Positions 1 to 7,629 of a stretch of 16,283 nucleotides of DNA are shown in pieces. Positions within the stretch are counted from its first letter, which is position 1. Every line of letters starts with the position of its first letter. The stretch is from Lysobacteraceae bacterium (GTDB taxonomy: Bacteria > Pseudomonadota > Gammaproteobacteria > Xanthomonadales > Xanthomonadaceae): contig JAGNNB010000021.1 in assembly GCA_017990865.1 (NCBI GenBank), positions 1-16,283 on the forward strand, given 5' to 3'. Position numbers and translations under genes: made by a program. Under the pieces are notes generated by a model. The model was not told the DNA's origin, ran no database searches, and saw nothing but the letters and a program-made list of their open reading frames with translations.

Positions 1-246
1 CAGCGGCTTGAGCGGCGCCATCACCTTGTCGGCATAGGCGTTTTCGGCGTTGAGATACGCCAGCATCTCGGGATTCTTGCGTTCGTCGTCGCGCAACCAG
101 TAGTACTCGTCGTTGCGCACCGCGCCATGCGGCGCTTTGACGTCGTGCGGTTTCTTGGCGGCATCGGGAGGCGGAGGCAGATCGGCGGCGAGAGCGGACA
201 GCGGCAGGGTCATAAGCAGACTGAGGGCAATGAGAGAACGGCGCAT
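1..246 (-). CDS. S9 family peptidase (oligopeptidase B / prolyl oligopeptidase type), N-terminal part
   Basis: This is the first 82 codons of a gene that runs off the left edge. The ATG is at 246-244. The product starts with a classic signal peptide: MRRS, a hydrophobic core (LIALSLLMTLPLSALA), and likely cleavage near residue 20 or 21. Export to the periplasm or beyond is therefore expected. The mature start is proline-rich and is followed by a segment (about residues 38-54) with YYWLRDD. That matches the conserved opening of the S9 N-terminal beta-propeller domain (the 'G..R.D.Y.WLRDD' pattern of oligopeptidase B and prolyl oligopeptidases). The serine hydrolase domain lies outside the window, so catalytic residues cannot be checked. 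The family cleaves short peptides after basic residues or proline; which of these applies here cannot be told from this piece. The gene is divergent from the effector gene at 746. Confidence 0.85.
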   Translation of the reverse strand, partial: MRRSLIALSLLMTLPLSALAADLPPPPDAAKKPHDVKAPHGAVRNDEYYWLRDDERKNPEMLAYLNAENAYADKVMAPLKPL

Positions 247-745
247 CGTGACGGGACTCGGAAAATGGAGCTTCCAGGCTCGCGGAGGCAGGGCGGTGCG
301 AGCGGGTCCGCGCGCACAGGGGACGGCAGCATAGCCCAGCCGGGCATCGCCGCCTCCCTGCCCTCGGTCATGCTCGGTAAAACCGACCGCCGACCGACGG
401 CGCGAATCGGCATCGAAAGGCCGCTTGCGGCCCAGGCCCGGGCCGCGTTTGAGCGCCAGCGACCAAGCCCATTCCCGCGCAGTCACGGTCTTGTAGCGAG
501 AGGCTGGAGAGCATGGCCGGACGACGCGATGGCTGGACGATGCGATCGATTGACCCCTCGGACAAGGCCGTGATATTCAGGTCACGAGGCTCTCGGCCTC
601 GGCAGGAAGCCCGTTGAGCGACCGCGAAATCTCGCCGGTCGCGATTTCGGCGAACCTTTTCCGCCTTCCTGCAGCAGCGCAACGGACCATGCCCGGACAT
701 CGCACGATGCTCCGTCTTCAACGAGATTCAACAGAGGAACAGAAG
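247..745. other. Intergenic region, divergent, no convincing gene
   Basis: About 500 bases separate the exported peptidase (minus) from the effector gene (plus). Open frames here are antisense or unrelated to any family I recognise. None has a signal peptide, lipobox or membrane segment, so I see no immunity gene for the downstream effector. What can be seen is a GC-only inverted repeat at 427-446 (7-bp arms, 6-nt loop), a promoter-like pair at 550-577, and the ribosome binding site GAGG at 734-737 before the ATG at 746. Confidence 0.6.
550..577 (+). promoter_or_regulatory. Possible sigma70-type promoter of the effector gene
   Basis: TTGACC at 550-555 matches the -35 consensus in five of six positions. 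GATATT at 572-577 follows after 16 bases and matches -10 in four of six. Transcription would start near 584 and leave a leader of about 160 nt before the ATG at 746. The call rests only on sequence similarity, in a GC-rich genome where such matches are rare but not decisive. Confidence 0.35.
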
Positions 746-2812
746 ATGCCCTATCGAGCCTCGGACGGCCGCGACCCCGCGGACGGGATCGAAAACGCCT
801 ACGCCGCGACCGCCGACGATCTGGCGACCTACGACGCGGCGCGACAACGGATCGCGGCCATGCGCCCCGACTCGCCCAGTTTCGACATCAAGGATCCGAA
901 TCGCTACGTGTTCGTCGCCGCGTTCGACGGCACCGGCAACGATGCGACGCAAACCTTGGATTCGCGCACCAATGTCCATGCGCTGTACGAGAACTACGAC
1001 AAGTTCATCCATGGCGATGGCCCCGACAAACCCGGATTCAGCCGCATGCACGCGCGCTACATCGAAGGCCCGGGCACCCAGGAGAGTACGCGTCAGAACG
1101 TACCGGATCAGGCCTCCGGCAACACCGTGCAGGACCGCGTGTTCGAGATGTACAAGGATCTCGGCGACAAAGCGCGGCAGTGGAAACAGGAAAACCCCGA
1201 GGCGCAGATCAGCGTGATCACCTTCGGCTTCAGCCGCGGCGCGGTGGAAGCGGCGGAGTTCGCGTCGGTGGTCGGCAAGTACGGGGTTCAGGCCGATTTG
1301 GGCTATACCGTGCAGCGCGACGACGACCTCCGCAACACCAGCCAGAGCTGGACGGACTGGGCGCGCGGGCGGCCGCCGGTTGTGCAGGACAAGGAATTCC
1401 GCGAGCTGTCCGGCGAAATCGTCGCGCCGGGCAAGGCGCAGATCGCGGCGGTGTTGTTCGATCCGGTCGCGACCGGCGCGGCCGAACAACACGACCGCAT
1501 GCTGCCGAAGAACATCAGCAGCGCGATTCAGCTCACCGCTCTGGACGAACACCGCGTCACCTTCCCGGTGAACAAGACCGTGACCGACGCGATGGAGAAC
1601 GCGAACCCCGATCGATTCGCGAACATCGGCCTGGCCGGCTGCCATTCCGACATCGGCGGCGGTTACGCCAGCGGCAAGGGATTGGCGCAAATGTCCGGCA
1701 ATCTGGCGGGCGAATACCTCAACGATCTGGTCGACCATCGGATCCATCGCGCCGTACAACCCGATCCCGACAGCTTGGTCGTACACGATTCCAATTCGAC
1801 CTTCTTCCAGCGCATCGGCTACGCGAAAACCGGCCATTGGTACGCGGACCGCACGCAGGACACGCCCAGCCTGCAGGGCCCCGACGGCAACGTGCTCGTC
1901 GGCCCCGGCGTGGACAACAACATCATCGGCAAGAACCGCGTCGCGCTGGATTCGGTGCATATGCATCCCGCGACCAGCGTCGACGACGGACTCCGGCCCA
2001 CGCAGGGAACGCTCGAATCGCGGCCGAATCTGCGCCCGGACGATCACCGCACGCCGGTGCCGAACGAGACCTTCGTTACCCTGCACGATCGGTACGAAAT
2101 CGACCCGACCAAACTGTTCCTGGAAAGCTCGCGGCGGGTCGCGACGTTGATGGATCGCGACACCAATCCGACCACGGCGGCGGTGCTGCACGAACGCGCC
2201 AACGACCCCGAGGCGCGCCATTCGCGTCTGGGCATGGACGAAAGCGCGCAAGGACGACTCTCCGCTGCGGTCGCGCTGACGGCCAAAGAAATGGACATGG
2301 ACCGCATCGGCGAAGTGGCGCTGAGCCGGGACGGCAGGTCGCTGTTGATCAAGGAAATCAACGACACGCATCCCGATAGCCTGAAGGTCGGGCGGGTCGA
2401 TATCGACACCGCGTTGCGCACGCCGATGAACGACTCGCTGCGCGAATTGGATCCGGCGCTCGCGCGCAGACCGGACAACCCGAAGCCGCAGTCGCTCTAC
2501 GCCCAGGCGCACGAGTTGCTGCAGCAGACGGAACTGGGCCGGCAGAACCCGGATCATGTGGTGGAAGCGGCATCGCGGATGGCGTCGCAGGCGCGTCACG
2601 ACGGCTTGACCGCGATCAGCGCGATCCAGGTCGGCACGGGCGAGGACGGGCGCGCTACGCTCACCGCGCGTCAGGACAACGCCGACGGCCTGAAACAGGC
2701 CTCGCCGATGGCGGCGACCCAGGTCTTCCCCAACGCGCAAGTCGCGCAGCAGGAGGCTCGGCCCGGGCAGGAACGCGAACCCGATCAACATCGAGGCCCG
2801 CATCTGAGTTGA
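746..2812 (+). CDS. DUF2235/Tle1-like alpha/beta-hydrolase with XVIPCD-like C-terminus; probable type IV secretion antibacterial lipase effector
   Basis: This is a 688-residue protein with no signal peptide. The frame stays open back to a TTG at 614, but ATG 746 has GAGG 8 bases upstream and removes 44 residues unlike any domain, so I prefer it. Residues about 53-310 look like a DUF2235/Tle1 hydrolase: FDGTGND at 60-66, the nucleophile motif GFSRG at 161-165 (Ser163), an acidic residue in LFDP (Asp239), and HSDIGGGY at 300-307. Known family members are phospholipase-type effectors. Residues about 493-562 and 581-670 are two related modules of the pattern 'A..L...A...G/D.I..V..S.DGR.L'. The second is preceded by SLYAQAHELLQQ and followed by a Gln/Arg-rich tail, as in XVIPCD, the signal recruiting effectors to the X-VirB type IV system of Xanthomonadales. 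Substrate, and delivery into rival bacteria, are inferred. No secretion genes or recognisable immunity gene lie in the window. A type VI route is the main alternative. Confidence 0.8.
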   Translation: MPYRASDGRDPADGIENAYAATADDLATYDAARQRIAAMRPDSPSFDIKDPNRYVFVAAFDGTGNDATQTLDSRTNVHALYENYDKFIHGDGPDKPGFSRMHARYIEGPGTQESTRQNVPDQASGNTVQDRVFEMYKDLGDKARQWKQENPEAQISVITFGFSRGAVEAAEFASVVGKYGVQADLGYTVQRDDDLRNTSQSWTDWARGRPPVVQDKEFRELSGEIVAPGKAQIAAVLFDPVATGAAEQHDRMLPKNISSAIQLTALDEHRVTFPVNKTVTDAMENANPDRFANIGLAGCHSDIGGGYASGKGLAQMSGNLAGEYLNDLVDHRIHRAVQPDPDSLVVHDSNSTFFQRIGYAKTGHWYADRTQDTPSLQGPDGNVLVGPGVDNNIIGKNRVALDSVHMHPATSVDDGLRPTQGTLESRPNLRPDDHRTPVPNETFVTLHDRYEIDPTKLFLESSRRVATLMDRDTNPTTAAVLHERANDPEARHSRLGMDESAQGRLSAAVALTAKEMDMDRIGEVALSRDGRSLLIKEINDTHPDSLKVGRVDIDTALRTPMNDSLRELDPALARRPDNPKPQSLYAQAHELLQQTELGRQNPDHVVEAASRMASQARHDGLTAISAIQVGTGEDGRATLTARQDNADGLKQASPMAATQVFPNAQVAQQEARPGQEREPDQHRGPHLS

Positions 2813-2817
2813 CCGAG

Positions 2818-2854
2818 GCATCGAAGCGGCCCGCGAACAAGGCCGCTTCGATGC
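2818..2854. terminator. Hairpin between convergent effector gene and tyrS, probable bidirectional terminator
   Basis: A perfect 14-bp inverted repeat has arms at 2818-2831 and 2841-2854 and a 9-nt loop. It begins six bases after the effector stop codon and lies about 85 bases beyond the tyrS stop on the other strand. No U-tract follows on either strand, so it is a transcription-end or mRNA-stabilising hairpin rather than a textbook intrinsic terminator. Confidence 0.6.
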
Positions 2855-2938
2855 GCGAGGGCATCAAGCTCAACGGTTGCGACGCGCGACAGCGCGTTCG
2901 CGCCACGGGCGGGCGGCGAGCCTCGCCCGATCGATATC

Positions 2939-4159
2939 TCAACCCGCGACCAACCGCACCCGCGCGAAATTGCGCTTGCCGATCTGCAGCACGCCCTCGA
3001 AACCGGGCGCGAAGCTCGTTGCGGGGTCTTCGACCACGACGCCGTCCACCTTCACCGCACGCTCTTTCATCTTGCGGTTGGCCTCGCCGTTGCTCGGTGT
3101 GATGCCGGCCGCCGTCAGCAGCGCGGCGATACGAATACCTTCGGCCGGGATGGTCACGTCCTGCAGCGGCAACAGCGAAGTATCGCCCTGCCCCGTCACC
3201 GCCGCATGCCAGCCGGCGATGGCGGTGTCGGCGGCGGCCGCGTCGTGGAAGCGCGCGGCGAGTTCGCGCGCGAGCCGCAGCTTCACGTCGCGCGGATTCA
3301 GTTGACCGGCCTCGATCTCGGCCTTCAACCGCTTCGCTTCGTCGATACCGATCTCGAAACTCAACAGATCGATCCAGCGCCACATCAGCTCGTCGCCGAT
3401 CTTCATCGTCTTGTTGACGATGTCGATCGCGGGCTCGGCGATGCCGATGTAATTGCCCAGCGATTTCGACATCTTGTTGACGCCGTCGATGCCTTCCAGC
3501 AGCGGCATGGTCAGCACGATCTGCGGCGGTTGCCCGAAGTGTTCCTGCAGGCCGCGGCCCATCAGCAGGTTGAACTTTTGATCCGTACCGCCTAATTCCA
3601 CATCGGAACGTAAAGCAACCGAGTCGTAGCCCTGCACCAGCGGGTAAAGGAATTCATGGATGGCGATCGACTGCTGCGCGGCATAGCGCTTGGCGAAGTC
3701 GTCGCGCTCGAGCATGCGCGCGACCGTGTGCTGGCCGGCGAGCTTGATCATGTCGGCCGCGCTCATCTTGCCGAACCACTCGCTGTTGAAGCGCACTTCG
3801 GTGCGGTCCTTGTCGAGCACCTTGAACACCTGCTCGGCGTAGGTCTCGGCGTTGGCCAACACGTCTTCGCGCGTCAGCGGTTTGCGGGTGACGTTCTTGC
3901 CGGTGGGGTCGCCGATCATCCCGGTGAAGTCGCCGATCAGGAAGATCACCTGATGGCCGAGTTCCTGGAACTGCCGCATCTTGTTCAGCAGCACGGTGTG
4001 GCCGATGTGCAGATCCGGAGCGGTGGGGTCGAAGCCGGCCTTGATGCGCAGCGGGCGGCCGCCCGGTTGCGCGGATGCGGTCAGGCGGGCTTCCAATTCC
4101 TCGCGCTTGAGAATTTCGTCGGCGCCGCGGGCGATGAGTTCGATGGCTTCGGTGGACAT
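2939..4159 (-). CDS. tyrS: Tyrosyl-tRNA synthetase
   Basis: This 406-residue class I aminoacyl-tRNA synthetase attaches tyrosine to tRNA-Tyr in the cytoplasm. The signature HIGH is exact at residues 51-54 (after PDL). KMSKS is exact at 229-233. GGTDQKFN at 190-197 belongs to the tyrosine and adenylate pocket. The C-terminal segment, about 341-400, is an S4 RNA-binding domain ([16 protein letters not shown]) that contacts the tRNA. Length and motif spacing fit the roughly 400-residue TyrS/TyrZ group common in proteobacteria. ATG 4159 is the natural start, as the homologous sequence begins at once. No strong Shine-Dalgarno sequence is visible. The gene is divergent from the murein endopeptidase and convergent with the effector. 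It appears complete and normal. Confidence 0.97.
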   Translation of the reverse strand: MSTEAIELIARGADEILKREELEARLTASAQPGGRPLRIKAGFDPTAPDLHIGHTVLLNKMRQFQELGHQVIFLIGDFTGMIGDPTGKNVTRKPLTREDVLANAETYAEQVFKVLDKDRTEVRFNSEWFGKMSAADMIKLAGQHTVARMLERDDFAKRYAAQQSIAIHEFLYPLVQGYDSVALRSDVELGGTDQKFNLLMGRGLQEHFGQPPQIVLTMPLLEGIDGVNKMSKSLGNYIGIAEPAIDIVNKTMKIGDELMWRWIDLLSFEIGIDEAKRLKAEIEAGQLNPRDVKLRLARELAARFHDAAAADTAIAGWHAAVTGQGDTSLLPLQDVTIPAEGIRIAALLTAAGITPSNGEANRKMKERAVKVDGVVVEDPATSFAPGFEGVLQIGKRNFARVRLVAG

Positions 4160-4310
4160 TCGGATGAACGGTCGGTGGCGAAAGTGTGACCGCCTCGGAC
4201 GATGGCCGACGACGGCGTGACCCCGGTCCGGGAACCGGGAGATAACTGGGCGGAACGTGTTAACGCTTAGTTAAACCGAAATGTTAAAAAAAACCAAGCC
4301 GGTCAAGGAT

Positions 4311-4340
4311 TTGACGCAATCTTTTCGACTAATTTATGGT
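4311..4340 (+). promoter_or_regulatory. Sigma70-type promoter of the M23 endopeptidase gene
   Basis: TTGACG at 4311-4316 (five of six to the -35 consensus) and TATGGT at 4335-4340 (four of six to -10) are separated by 18 bases, with an A-rich tract upstream at 4281-4293. Predicted initiation near 4347 lies downstream of ATG 4281. This supports ATG 4377, with AGGGGA at 4361-4366, as the true start. A dyad TTAAC-N5-GTTAA at 4260-4274 lies about 36 bases upstream of the -35 and could be an operator, but nothing identifies a regulator. Confidence 0.6.
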
Positions 4341-4376
4341 AACGCCTTGGCCGTACCGACAGGGGAATCCCGTTTG

Positions 4377-5831
4377 ATGTCCACGCCTACGAGTCGCGTG
4401 CTGCGCAATCGCTTGGTCCGCCTGCGCAATTTGCGCGTGGCGTCCGAGCAACAAGCGCAGCTCGCCGCCGCGCAAACCCCCAATTCCGAGGCCTTTCCGG
4501 GCCGCTGGACCCGTCGTCAGTGGGCCCACGCCAGCCTGATCGCCACCATCGTCGCCTTGGTCGGCGCCATCGTGCCCGGCTTCGCGAATGTGCTGGAACC
4601 GGTGCGCGGCGCGCAGATCCAGACCCTCTCGCTCAGCCTGCCGCCGCTGTCCCGCGCGCGCCAGCAGGGGCAATTCGGCGATAGCTGGCAAACGGTGGGC
4701 ATCCATCGCGGCCGCACGCTCAGCCATGTCTTCTCCGAGCTGGACATCCCCAAAGCCACGCTCAAGCGGGTGCTGGCGCATCCGGGCGTGAAGGGCGAAC
4801 TGAACCGGCTGTCGCCCGGCACCGAATTGGCGTTCGACCTGCCGGTGGGCGGCGAACTGCGCGCGATCCGCTACACCCGCAAGGACGGTCAGAAGGTCCA
4901 ACTCGACCTGACCGGCAAGAAGATCGCAGAAACCCTGATCCGCCGCGAGGTGGACGTGCGCACCGTCGTGCTGAGCGGCAAGGTCGGCAAATCGCTGTTC
5001 CGCTCGGCGCGCAAGCTCGGCATGAGCGGCTCGCATCTGGACCAGCTGACCGACGAAATCTTCAAGTACGACGTCGACTTCGATTCCGACCTGGACGCCG
5101 ACGATCGCTTCAGCGTGGTGGTCGACCAGACCTGGGTCGACGGTCAACTCAAGACCACCGGGCCAGTGCTGGCGGCCGCGATCACCGTCGACGGCAAGCT
5201 CTACACCGGCTTCCGCCATATCCGTAACGGCAAACCGGAATACTTCACCGCCGATGGCCGGCCGCTGAAGAAAGCCTTCATCCGCATGCCGATTCCCTAC
5301 GCGCGGCTGAGTTCCAGTTTCGGCGCTCGCCGCCACCCGGTCCTCGGCCGCATGCGCATGCACAAGGGCGTGGACTACGCCGCCGGCACCGGCACGCCGA
5401 TCCAAGCCGCGGGCGATGCGCGCGTGCTGTCCGCGGGCTGGCAAGGCGGCTACGGCAAAGCGGTGGTGCTCGACCACGGCCGCGGCTACACCACGCTGTA
5501 CGGCCACATGTCGCGTTTCGGCAATATCCGCCCGGGCCAGCGCATTTCGCAGGGCACGGTGATCGGCTACGTCGGCAGCACCGGCATGTCCACCGGCCCG
5601 CATCTGCATTACGAATTCCGCGTCAACGGCGTGCATCGCAACCCGCTGGCGGTGACGTTGCCGCCGCCCGAGCCGCTGCGCGGCACGGAGCTGGCGAATT
5701 TCCGCACCGCGACCTATCGCGCGATCGCCCATATCCGCAAAGTCGAAACGATCATCTATCCCGCGGCGCTGGACAGCCCGCAGCGTCAAGTCGCGACTGC
5801 GCTGCAAGGCTTGAAGCGGAAGCGTGGCTGA
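4377..5831 (+). CDS. Membrane-anchored M23 family murein DD-endopeptidase (MepM-like)
   Basis: This 484-residue protein is predicted to cut peptide cross-links in peptidoglycan to allow wall expansion. The order is a basic cytoplasmic N-terminus, one membrane span at about residues 51-70 (LIATIVALVGAIVPGF), an OapA/LysM-like segment at about 103-180 (HRGRTLSHVFSELDIP), a middle domain, and a LytM/M23 catalytic domain at about 305-425. Zinc-site residues are intact: the H..D pair in HKGVD at 329-333 and HLH at 409-411; YGHMS at 375-379 is also conserved. The fold is therefore active, unlike EnvC/NlpD-type activators. I chose ATG 4377 because a promoter lies between it and the in-frame ATG 4281, which would add 32 atypical residues. 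A strong terminator follows at 5901-5925, so this is a single-gene unit. It sits 152 bases before anmK, in a region rich in cell-wall recycling genes. Confidence 0.9.
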   Translation: MSTPTSRVLRNRLVRLRNLRVASEQQAQLAAAQTPNSEAFPGRWTRRQWAHASLIATIVALVGAIVPGFANVLEPVRGAQIQTLSLSLPPLSRARQQGQFGDSWQTVGIHRGRTLSHVFSELDIPKATLKRVLAHPGVKGELNRLSPGTELAFDLPVGGELRAIRYTRKDGQKVQLDLTGKKIAETLIRREVDVRTVVLSGKVGKSLFRSARKLGMSGSHLDQLTDEIFKYDVDFDSDLDADDRFSVVVDQTWVDGQLKTTGPVLAAAITVDGKLYTGFRHIRNGKPEYFTADGRPLKKAFIRMPIPYARLSSSFGARRHPVLGRMRMHKGVDYAAGTGTPIQAAGDARVLSAGWQGGYGKAVVLDHGRGYTTLYGHMSRFGNIRPGQRISQGTVIGYVGSTGMSTGPHLHYEFRVNGVHRNPLAVTLPPPEPLRGTELANFRTATYRAIAHIRKVETIIYPAALDSPQRQVATALQGLKRKRG

Positions 5832-5900
5832 TCTAACCGACTCAATCCGGCCGACTGATCAGATCGGTTGATCCGACCAAACGTCGGCACGCGAGAAAAC

Positions 5901-5925
5901 AACGGGCGGAAACGCCCGTTTTTTC
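5901..5925 (+). terminator. Rho-independent terminator after the M23 endopeptidase gene
   Basis: An 8-bp perfect stem (arms 5901-5908 and 5913-5920) closes on a GAAA tetraloop (GNRA type) and runs straight into a T tract at 5919-5924. An A-rich stretch precedes the left arm. It lies about 70 bases after the stop at 5831 and separates this gene from anmK. Confidence 0.93.
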
Positions 5926-5983
5926 TTGCCGCGACGCGCGCGATGTCTTGCGTTCGCGCGCCGCCAACGCCGATGATGCCGGC

Positions 5984-7114
5984 ATGACCCAAGAGCTCCC
6001 CGACCTCTATCTCGGCCTGATTTCCGGCACCAGCACCGACGGCATCGACGCGGCGATCGTGCGCTTCGGCGACGACGGCCACAGCGTCGAACTGTTGTTC
6101 GGGCGCACCTACGCGTGGCCCTCCGACCTGCGCGCGCGTTTGGTCGAACTCGGCCAGCGCGGGGTCGAACTGACCCTCGACGATATCGGCGAACTCGACA
6201 CCCGCATCGGCCGGATCTTCGCCGATGCCGCCGGCCACGCCCTGCGCGACAGCGACATCACCAGCGACCGCATCGCCGCGATCGGTTCGCACGGGCAAAC
6301 CTTGCGCCATCGCCCGCAGGGAGATCATCCGTTCACGATGCAATTGGGCGACCCCAATCTGATCGCCGAACACTGCGGCGTGCGCGTGGTCGCCGATTTC
6401 CGCCGTCGCGACGTGGCCGCCGGAGGTCACGGCGCGCCGCTGCTACCGGCGCTGCACGCCGCCTTGCTGACCGCGCCGCAGGAACATCGCGCGGTGGTGA
6501 ATCTCGGCGGCATCGCCAACATCACGCTGTTGCCGCCGACGGGCGATACGCACGGCGAAGTGCGCGGCTTCGACACCGGCCCCGCGAATGCGTTGATGGA
6601 TGCGTGGTGCCTGCGCCACACCGGCGCCGGTTACGACCGCGACGGCGCGTTCGCGCTGAGCGGGCGCGTGGATACCGCGCTGCTGTCGAAGCTGCTGCAG
6701 GAACCGTGGTTCTCGCTGCCGGCGCCGAAATCGACCGGGCGCGATCAATTCCATCTCGGTTGGTTGGAACGGCATTTGTCCGGGCAAGAATCGCCGCCGG
6801 ATGTGCAGGCCACGCTGCTGGCGTTGACCGCGCGCACCGTCGCCGACGCGCTCAACGCAGCGCAGCCCGGCACATCGCGCCTGATCGCCTGCGGCGGCGG
6901 CGTGCACAACCCGGCGCTGATGCGCGCGCTGGCGGCGACGCTGCCGCGCGTGACGGTCGAATCCAGCGCCGCGCACGGGTTGGACCCCGATTTAGTGGAA
7001 GCGATGGGTTTCGCGTGGTTGGCGCGGCAAACCGTGCTCGGCCGGCCCGGCAACCTGCCCAGCGTCAGCGGCGCGCGCGGCCCGCGGGTATTGGGCGCGA
7101 TTTATTCGGCGTGA
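5984..7114 (+). CDS. anmK: Anhydro-N-acetylmuramic acid kinase
   Basis: This 376-residue cytoplasmic kinase opens and phosphorylates 1,6-anhydroMurNAc to MurNAc-6-phosphate with ATP, salvaging sugar released from cell-wall turnover. Family motifs are all visible: [13 protein letters not shown] at residues 12-24 (phosphate loop), [12 protein letters not shown] at 100-111, [15 protein letters not shown] at 139-153, [11 protein letters not shown] at 171-181, [12 protein letters not shown] at 195-206 (Asp197 is the expected catalytic base) and a CGGG nucleotide-site motif at 303-306. The frame is open from a TTG at 5948, but ATG 5984 gives the usual family length, with sequence resembling the family from the first residues. 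No clear Shine-Dalgarno sequence is seen. The terminator at 5901-5925 means the gene needs its own promoter. It converges on the xth-ampG operon, and AmpG supplies the muropeptides from which its substrate comes. Confidence 0.96.
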   Translation: MTQELPDLYLGLISGTSTDGIDAAIVRFGDDGHSVELLFGRTYAWPSDLRARLVELGQRGVELTLDDIGELDTRIGRIFADAAGHALRDSDITSDRIAAIGSHGQTLRHRPQGDHPFTMQLGDPNLIAEHCGVRVVADFRRRDVAAGGHGAPLLPALHAALLTAPQEHRAVVNLGGIANITLLPPTGDTHGEVRGFDTGPANALMDAWCLRHTGAGYDRDGAFALSGRVDTALLSKLLQEPWFSLPAPKSTGRDQFHLGWLERHLSGQESPPDVQATLLALTARTVADALNAAQPGTSRLIACGGGVHNPALMRALAATLPRVTVESSAAHGLDPDLVEAMGFAWLARQTVLGRPGNLPSVSGARGPRVLGAIYSA

Positions 7115-7144
7115 GTGGACGGCATGAGTCGCTCGCGACGCCCC

Positions 7145-7213
7145 GTTAGAGCGGCCTTCAGGCCGCTGAAGCTCCGCAAAGTTGTTGAATAAGCGGCCTC
7201 AAGGCCGATCTAC
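7145..7213. repeat. REP doublet (inverted pair of GTAG-headed palindromes, BIME-like)
   Basis: Two related palindromes face each other. The first starts with GTTAG at 7145 and has a perfect 7-bp stem, 7150-7156 with 7161-7167, around TTCA. The second, read on the minus strand, starts with GTAG at 7213 and has stem 7202-7207 with 7194-7199. Both contain the core GCGGCCT/AGGCCGC. GTAG-headed REPs mobilised by RAYT transposases are known from Xanthomonadaceae (for example SMAG elements in Stenotrophomonas). The pair lies between convergent anmK and the ampG operon, where it may end transcription from both sides. Confidence 0.8.
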
Positions 7214-7278
7214 CGAGACCGCGAACCTCGCGGAGATCGCGAACACGCGCTGAAGGCGACGGACATCGCGATCGATCG

Positions 7279-7629
7279 CTAGCGTTTTTCCCTGCCGGCC
7301 GCGACGCGCGCGGCGGCTTCGTCCAATTCGCGCATCAGGTCCAATTCGCTGAGCGTCGGCGCGACGGGTTCCTCGGGAATTTCGCGCTCGACCCGGCCGA
7401 TCAACGAAAACCCGGGATCGTTCGGCACCGTTTCCAACGCCGCGATCGCCGACTGGATCACGTCCGACTCGGCGCCGTCGAAACGCAGCGCGCCGCCTTC
7501 GCTGGCGAACAGCCCGCGTTCGATCAGATGCAGAATCGTCTCGTGCATCGCCCAATCGTTGGTTTCCGCGACGCGGCGGATGCGCGCGGCGAGCGCCGGG
7601 TCGATATCGCGAAGGAGCAGATCGGTCAT
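7279..7629 (-). CDS. Small unknown protein, translationally coupled to ampG
   Basis: This is a 116-residue protein I cannot assign to a named family. Its ATG overlaps the ampG stop as ATGA (7626-7629), so it is very probably the third gene of the xth-ampG operon. The first 45 residues (MTDLLLRDIDPALAARIRRV, then a short helix pattern) loosely resemble the ribbon-helix-helix start of FitA/Arc-type DNA-binding proteins. This is a weak, visual resemblance. The middle, about 50-75, carries DVIQSAIAALETVPNDPGF. The C-terminus, about 85-116, is acidic then helical and charged, with a Glu/Pro-rich stretch. There is no signal peptide, membrane span or cysteine, so it is expected to be cytoplasmic. 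Coupling to ampG suggests a link to muropeptide uptake, or merely a shared transcript. Confidence 0.8.
   Translation of the reverse strand: MTDLLLRDIDPALAARIRRVAETNDWAMHETILHLIERGLFASEGGALRFDGAESDVIQSAIAALETVPNDPGFSLIGRVEREIPEEPVAPTLSELDLMRELDEAAARVAAGREKR

Noticed and set aside
427..446. GC-only inverted repeat as terminator or small RNA
   Set aside because: It has no T tract, no gene end nearby, and such palindromes arise easily in GC-rich DNA.
570..585. GTGA-N8-TCAC dyad resembling a CRP/Clp site before the effector gene
   Set aside because: CRP-type sites have six bases between the half sites; here there are eight, and it overlaps the proposed -10.
614..745. Upstream TTG start that would lengthen the effector by 44 residues
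   Set aside because: The added residues show no domain character, while ATG 746 has a good GAGG site at proper spacing and begins a typical effector N-terminus.
728..2821. Very long antisense frame across the effector gene, and similar long antisense frames over mepM-like, algC and ampG genes
   Set aside because: GC-rich DNA leaves antisense frames open. The translations are Arg/Ala/Val-rich with no domain pattern, while the sense frames carry clear motifs.
4281..4376. ATG 4281 as start of the M23 endopeptidase
   Set aside because: A well-spaced promoter (4311-4340) lies downstream of it, and ATG 4377 has its own AGGGGA site. The extra 32 residues look like translated promoter DNA.
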